This document shows, piece after piece, positions 6,201 through 8,324 of a stretch of 8,324 bases of DNA. Each line of letters begins with the position of its first letter. The stretch's first letter is position 1. The notes under the pieces were generated by a model, which was not told the origin of the DNA, did not search any database, and saw only the letters and a list, made by a program, of their open reading frames with translations. The DNA comes from Planctomycetota bacterium. Lineage in GTDB: Bacteria > Planctomycetota > Planctomycetia > Pirellulales > UBA1268. The translations under genes were made by a program, and so were the position numbers. The stretch is taken from assembly GCA_003669255.1 (NCBI GenBank), contig QWPO01000081.1:1-8324 (forward strand), written 5' to 3'.

Positions 6201-8149
6201 AAGCACGTCGTCCTGCGCATTAGCGCCAAGCCGGGATCGAGCGCCGCATCGCGTCCGCGTCGCGTCAGCGGTTCGAGGCTCGTCATCACACGCGCTGCAG
6301 GAATCGCGCCCCGGTGCGTCGCGTTGTCCTCGAGATCGTCCACATCGACACGATAGTGGATGGTTTGCCCCCAGTCGAAGAAGCTGCCGTGGAGGGGCGC
6401 GCGGATGGTGACCTGCGGCGGTTCGTTCCCGACCTGGATGGTCAGCTCGCGACGGTCCGTCGTCCGGGCCGGATCCGCGACCGTGACACGCACCCGCTGG
6501 GGCCCGCGTTCGGCGAGCGTGACGGCGACGGATGGCTCCCGGCTCTCCAGCGTCCGACCGCTCACCTCCCACTCGAACGCCAGCGGGTCGCCGTCGGGAT
6601 CGACCGATGCGGAGGCATCGAGCCGCACGTGCAGCGGCTCACGCCCGGCCGCCGGGGATGCGGTCAGCCGCGCGAGCGGGGGGCGATTGCCGCGCCGATA
6701 CACGATGCGGGAAATCTCGGCGTCACGGTTGTCCCCCCACTTGTCTCCGAACTCGATCACGAACAGGCTGCCATCGACGCCCACTTTCATGTCGATCGGC
6801 TTGCGAAACAATGTGTCGGGCATGAATGGCTCGATCCGCGCGACCGTGCCGCCGGCATCGAACTCGACCGTCTGAATCCAGTTCCGCGTCCAGTCGAAGA
6901 TGAACCATCGCCCCTGGTAGTGATCCGGCAGATGTGGGCCCAGGGGGTCGGTGGGCCGATACCGATAGATCGGGCCGGCCATCGCGCTGCGCCCGCCGCT
7001 GCCCAGGGTCGGGAACCGCTCCGACGCGGTCGACGGATACCAGATCAAGGCCGGCTTCGGCGCGGGGAGCTCCCGCAGGCCGGTGTTGTTCGGCGAAGGA
7101 TTGGTCGGCTGCTCGACCGCGAACAGTTCACCCGCCTGCCGGGTCGCGAAGTCGAACGTGCGATAGGCCTCGTTGGGACCGACGAACATGGGCCACCCGA
7201 AGTTGCCCGGCTCCGTCGTGCGGTTGAACTCGTCGTAGCCGTCGGGGCCGAGCCCCAGGGTGCCGGCGATATTCGGCCCCACATCGCCCCACAGCACGGC
7301 CCCCGTCGCGGGATCGACCGTCAGCCGAAATGGATTGCGGCAGCCCATCGCATAGATCTCGGGCCGCCCCTGCCGCTCGTCGGTGAACAGGTTGCCTGCC
7401 GGAATAGCGTAGGTCCCATCGGGCTGCGGACGAATCCGCAGGATCTTGCCCCGCAGGTCCTGGCTGTTCGCACTCGACCGCAAGGCGTCGAAGTTCTCGC
7501 GGCCGGGCCGCGCGTCGACGGGCAGCTCGGGAATCGGCGGGCAGTTGTCACCGGTGCCGAGCCACAGGTCTCCCTTGGCGTCCATGCACAATCCACCCCC
7601 CATGTGAATGGCCCCGGCCGTATCGATCGGATACTCGAGCAGCGTCGCCTCGGAGTCGAGGATCAGCCGCTCGTCACGGATCGTGAAGCGGCTCAGTCGC
7701 AGGGTGTCCGGCTTCGCCTGCGGGCAGAAGAAGAGATAAACCCAGCCCGTCTCGTCGCAGGCGTTGTCGGCGGCGATCCCCAACAACCCGACTTCGCCGA
7801 ACACGGCAACCGGAATCTGCCCCACGGTCTCCACGGCCGGCGCCGGCTGCGTGGGTTCCCGGACCAGTCGAACCGTGCCGGATCGCTCGATGAAGATGAG
7901 CCGGCCATTCCCCAAGACCGTCATTTGTATCGGGTCGACACACCCGGTGACGACCGCCCGCTTCTCGAGCCGTGCGGGCTCGAACACCTCGGCGGCGGCG
8001 AGCGCGGGCGCCACGGCCAGCGCGAACATCGCCCACGACCGCCAGGTCGTCCGCGGTGCCGCAAGCCGACGGCGCAGCCCCGCGCCTCCCGCCTGCAACG
8101 CGTCCAGACGCGCACGCTTGCCGCCAGTTCGGGCTGGGAAACGATCCAT
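3215..8149 (-). CDS. Giant secreted mosaic oxidoreductase: PQQ-type sugar dehydrogenase, PKD, cytochrome c, ThuA-like, cytochrome c, LamG
   Basis: A 1644-residue protein with an Arg-rich N-terminus and a hydrophobic export segment (about 38-53, ending ALAAA). Domains in order follow. (1) About 59-486: soluble PQQ glucose/sorbosone dehydrogenase propeller, with GEVGLLGIAADN, IHMGGG (H182, equivalent by motif to the catalytic His of soluble glucose dehydrogenase), LRGKILRIRP and GCRNPFRLTVDP (R271 and N272, the PQQ-contact pair). (2) About 488-573: PKD domain (LDASASVDPDGDPLAFEWEV). (3) About 575-620: short Ig-like domain. (4) About 630-722: cytochrome c with CFSCH (649-653) and probable axial M699 in GDKPMPPHP. 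(5) About 730-930: carbohydrate-binding-like beta-sandwich. (6) About 946-1168: ThuA-like domain (HSWGTHMYTDVCRLL; LGHFHDNFADPRFRRM). (7) About 1214-1368: planctomycete-type heme-binding domain with CATCH (1227-1231) and probable axial M1344. (8) About 1394-1640: LamG/concanavalin-like domain. It probably oxidises a sugar in the periplasm and passes electrons to its own hemes; the substrate is unknown. The start has a Shine-Dalgarno (AAAGGA) 6 bases upstream. No frameshift is visible. Confidence 0.9.
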   Translation of the reverse strand: MDRFPARTGGKRARLDALQAGGAGLRRRLAAPRTTWRSWAMFALAVAPALAAAEVFEPARLEKRAVVTGCVDPIQMTVLGNGRLIFIERSGTVRLVREPTQPAPAVETVGQIPVAVFGEVGLLGIAADNACDETGWVYLFFCPQAKPDTLRLSRFTIRDERLILDSEATLLEYPIDTAGAIHMGGGLCMDAKGDLWLGTGDNCPPIPELPVDARPGRENFDALRSSANSQDLRGKILRIRPQPDGTYAIPAGNLFTDERQGRPEIYAMGCRNPFRLTVDPATGAVLWGDVGPNIAGTLGLGPDGYDEFNRTTEPGNFGWPMFVGPNEAYRTFDFATRQAGELFAVEQPTNPSPNNTGLRELPAPKPALIWYPSTASERFPTLGSGGRSAMAGPIYRYRPTDPLGPHLPDHYQGRWFIFDWTRNWIQTVEFDAGGTVARIEPFMPDTLFRKPIDMKVGVDGSLFVIEFGDKWGDNRDAEISRIVYRRGNRPPLARLTASPAAGREPLHVRLDASASVDPDGDPLAFEWEVSGRTLESREPSVAVTLAERGPQRVRVTVADPARTTDRRELTIQVGNEPPQVTIRAPLHGSFFDWGQTIHYRVDVDDLEDNATHRGAIPAARVMTSLEPLTRRGRDAALDPGLALMRRTTCFSCHTTRAASAGPAYEAIARKYHAAGDETLRQLAVKIVSGGAGVWGDKPMPPHPQHTVDEARQMVRWVLSLANQTTTQYQAGRHGFFPATAPVGSEPSVVELVAQYTDDGVGAGDGSRSAAVAVPAAAAGSTIPALRGEDRIVLHARRKRAAFADRFHAARTVDVFEGGVGLVVRLEPRGWLAMDDLRLEDIDRVTVWLDHRSTRSGRLTLRQHAPDGRVLAELSLPSGTGEVADDYRPVTLALAPTSGLSTLFLVYEPPQDGREAGAGGELSLSWIEFHESAETRQRKAAARAARKRILLIPTQLDHSWGTHMYTDVCRLLATTLNQTPGVEATVCPDLDWPKDQALVDDVDGVVFYSRPAGDLLLSPRHREQAERLLQRGVGLTAIHWATGAEEEVGAMYKSILGGWFNFAFSSLAVDRLPLEQVDPRHPVCRGWEGYLLRDEFYLNLRFHPDAIPLAKVRVKGQDQTVAWVHERQGGGRSFGTTLGHFHDNFADPRFRRMLVNGILWTTGLEIPEGGLAVEIPEQLLQLEQPPAPQPARGWTYDRLREALARLDAGAAPPPSFENGRHLFQTASCATCHVLTSPDAGKVAADEELEAPRLGPDLTRIRVKMAEADDPTGALLRAIVEPSASIDERYRTEILQLEDGTVINGLVKDERDGHVFVAINPAEPNQLRRVALDEIEARRKTDVSWMPAGLLDALDETQVRDLVAYVEAGGNPNSSAYRTPTIPRETWADPGLPVQAGLRLWLDASRINAGRSALGLPELVDGAAVGLWPDASGRKTHAGQRRLDSQPLFRATPRGNWLEFDGVDDSVTATPRYLKTPGFTALMVVAPEHNRGWPGLLSGNALGRDDFRTGFALDLMPEPTESWRTMMSEGPGYQGVVNLMREDHAWGQFLIVTLRSAPGAEGLALRINGRPQRTRERPAEPIQIDELTVGARYWSHDPHLPPFTRGFLRGRVAQVLVYDRPLTDDELVANEVAMWQRNEGLLDPSR

Positions 8150-8155
8150 GAAGTG

Positions 8156-8161
8156 TCCTTT
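8156..8161 (-). promoter_or_regulatory. Ribosome binding site of the giant oxidoreductase gene
   Basis: AAAGGA on the minus strand, 6 bases before the ATG at 8149. It supports the long N-terminus over the internal Met at residue 41, which would leave an export signal without its basic region. Confidence 0.65.
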
Positions 8162-8177
8162 GGCTGGTCGGGGCTGA

Positions 8178-8207
8178 AGGATAGCCCGGCCAATGGCACG
8201 TCCGCAA
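8178..8207 (-). promoter_or_regulatory. Possible sigma70-type promoter for the two-gene unit
   Basis: On the minus strand, TTGCGG (8207-8202) and TATCCT (8183-8178) are separated by 18 bases and lie about 30 bp upstream of the ATG at 8149. Both boxes are only partial matches to consensus, and planctomycete promoters are poorly defined, so this is a weak proposal. Confidence 0.25.
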
Positions 8208-8268
8208 CCGATTCCCAGCTGATGAGCGGCTCGTGAGCTGAGGGCGGGGTCTCCCTGGCCCCAAAAGT

Positions 8269-8281
8269 CGTTCCAGGAACG
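8269..8281. promoter_or_regulatory. 13-bp palindrome, operator-like
   Basis: CGTTCC-A-GGAACG is a perfect dyad with 6-bp arms around one base, about 120 bp upstream of the giant gene. One-base centres do not form good RNA hairpins, so a dimeric protein-binding site is the likelier reading. The regulator is unknown. Confidence 0.4.
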
Positions 8282-8290
8282 CAGGGCTTA

Positions 8291-8303
8291 CCACTTGAAG
8301 TGG
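8291..8303. promoter_or_regulatory. Second 13-bp palindrome, operator-like, followed by a T-run
   Basis: CCACTT-G-AAGTGG is a perfect dyad of the same 6+1+6 layout as the one at 8269-8281, with centres 22 bp apart. It is flanked by a direct repeat CTTACC (8287-8292 and 8311-8316). GTTTTT follows at 8305-8310, so on the plus strand it could also act as a small terminator (5-bp stem, TGA loop). No plus-strand gene in the window would use such a terminator. Confidence 0.4.
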
Positions 8304-8324
8304 CGTTTTTCTTACCGTCGGCGC

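Noticed and set aside
4347..6572. Minus-strand open frame of 741 codons overlapping the giant gene
   Set aside because: It is a +1/-1 shadow of the giant gene; its product is Arg/Gly/Ala low-complexity sequence, while the main frame carries both heme motifs and the ThuA-like domain.
8030..8077. Twin-arginine signal at the N-terminus of the giant protein
   Set aside because: There is an Arg-rich segment (RRRLA), but it lacks the usual S/T-R-R-x-F-L-K pattern and about ten residues, including further arginines, separate it from the hydrophobic core. A Sec signal with a long basic region fits as well.
6314..8236. Plus-strand open frame of 640 codons opposite the dehydrogenase domain
   Set aside because: It is antisense to strongly recognisable PQQ dehydrogenase, PKD and signal-peptide sequence, has no family motifs, and is rich in Arg, Gly and Pro as expected for shadow frames in GC-rich DNA.
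1..8324. CRISPR arrays, tRNA or rRNA genes, insertion sequences
   Set aside because: No regularly spaced repeats, no tRNA-like cloverleaf or rRNA segments, and no transposase motifs or long terminal inverted repeats were seen.

Overview
The window is about 8.3 kb of GC-rich DNA. The protein families point to Planctomycetota, or possibly a related PVC lineage. The strongest markers are a cytochrome c domain of the planctomycete/verrucomicrobial 'heme-binding' type, a ThuA-like domain embedded in a giant secreted redox protein, and a CehA/McbA-type lipoprotein with the wording usual in planctomycete genomes. This assignment rests on family recognition by eye, not on a search.

Layout, left to right. 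Positions 1 to about 416 hold two gene pieces, both missing their N-terminal parts and lying head to head. One is the middle of a 6-phosphofructokinase (minus strand, running off the left edge). The other is the C-terminal end of a phosphoenolpyruvate hydrolase-family protein (plus strand, stop at 416). The two similarities meet near position 185-200, inside both coding sequences, so the join is either a real inversion/recombination breakpoint or an assembly chimera. Positions 443-3136 (minus) encode an 897-residue predicted lipoprotein with a CehA/McbA-type PHP metallohydrolase core and an unassigned C-terminal extension of about 340 residues. Positions 3215-8149 (minus) encode a 1644-residue secreted mosaic: PQQ-type sugar dehydrogenase propeller, PKD/Ig-like domains, cytochrome c, carbohydrate-binding-like beta-sandwich, ThuA-like domain, second cytochrome c, LamG-like domain. 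Positions 8150-8324 contain no gene but hold the likely promoter region and two neighbouring 13-bp palindromes.

The two large genes read in the same direction (8149 to 443), are 78 bp apart, and each has a good Shine-Dalgarno sequence, so they could form a two-gene operon. Both products should act outside the cytoplasmic membrane. The first looks like a PQQ/heme oxidoreductase with glycan-binding modules, and the second like a metal-dependent hydrolase anchored to a membrane. A joint role in oxidising and processing an extracellular carbohydrate is a reasonable inference, but the substrate cannot be read from the sequence. Long open frames on the opposite strand of these genes are GC-driven shadows and are not annotated.
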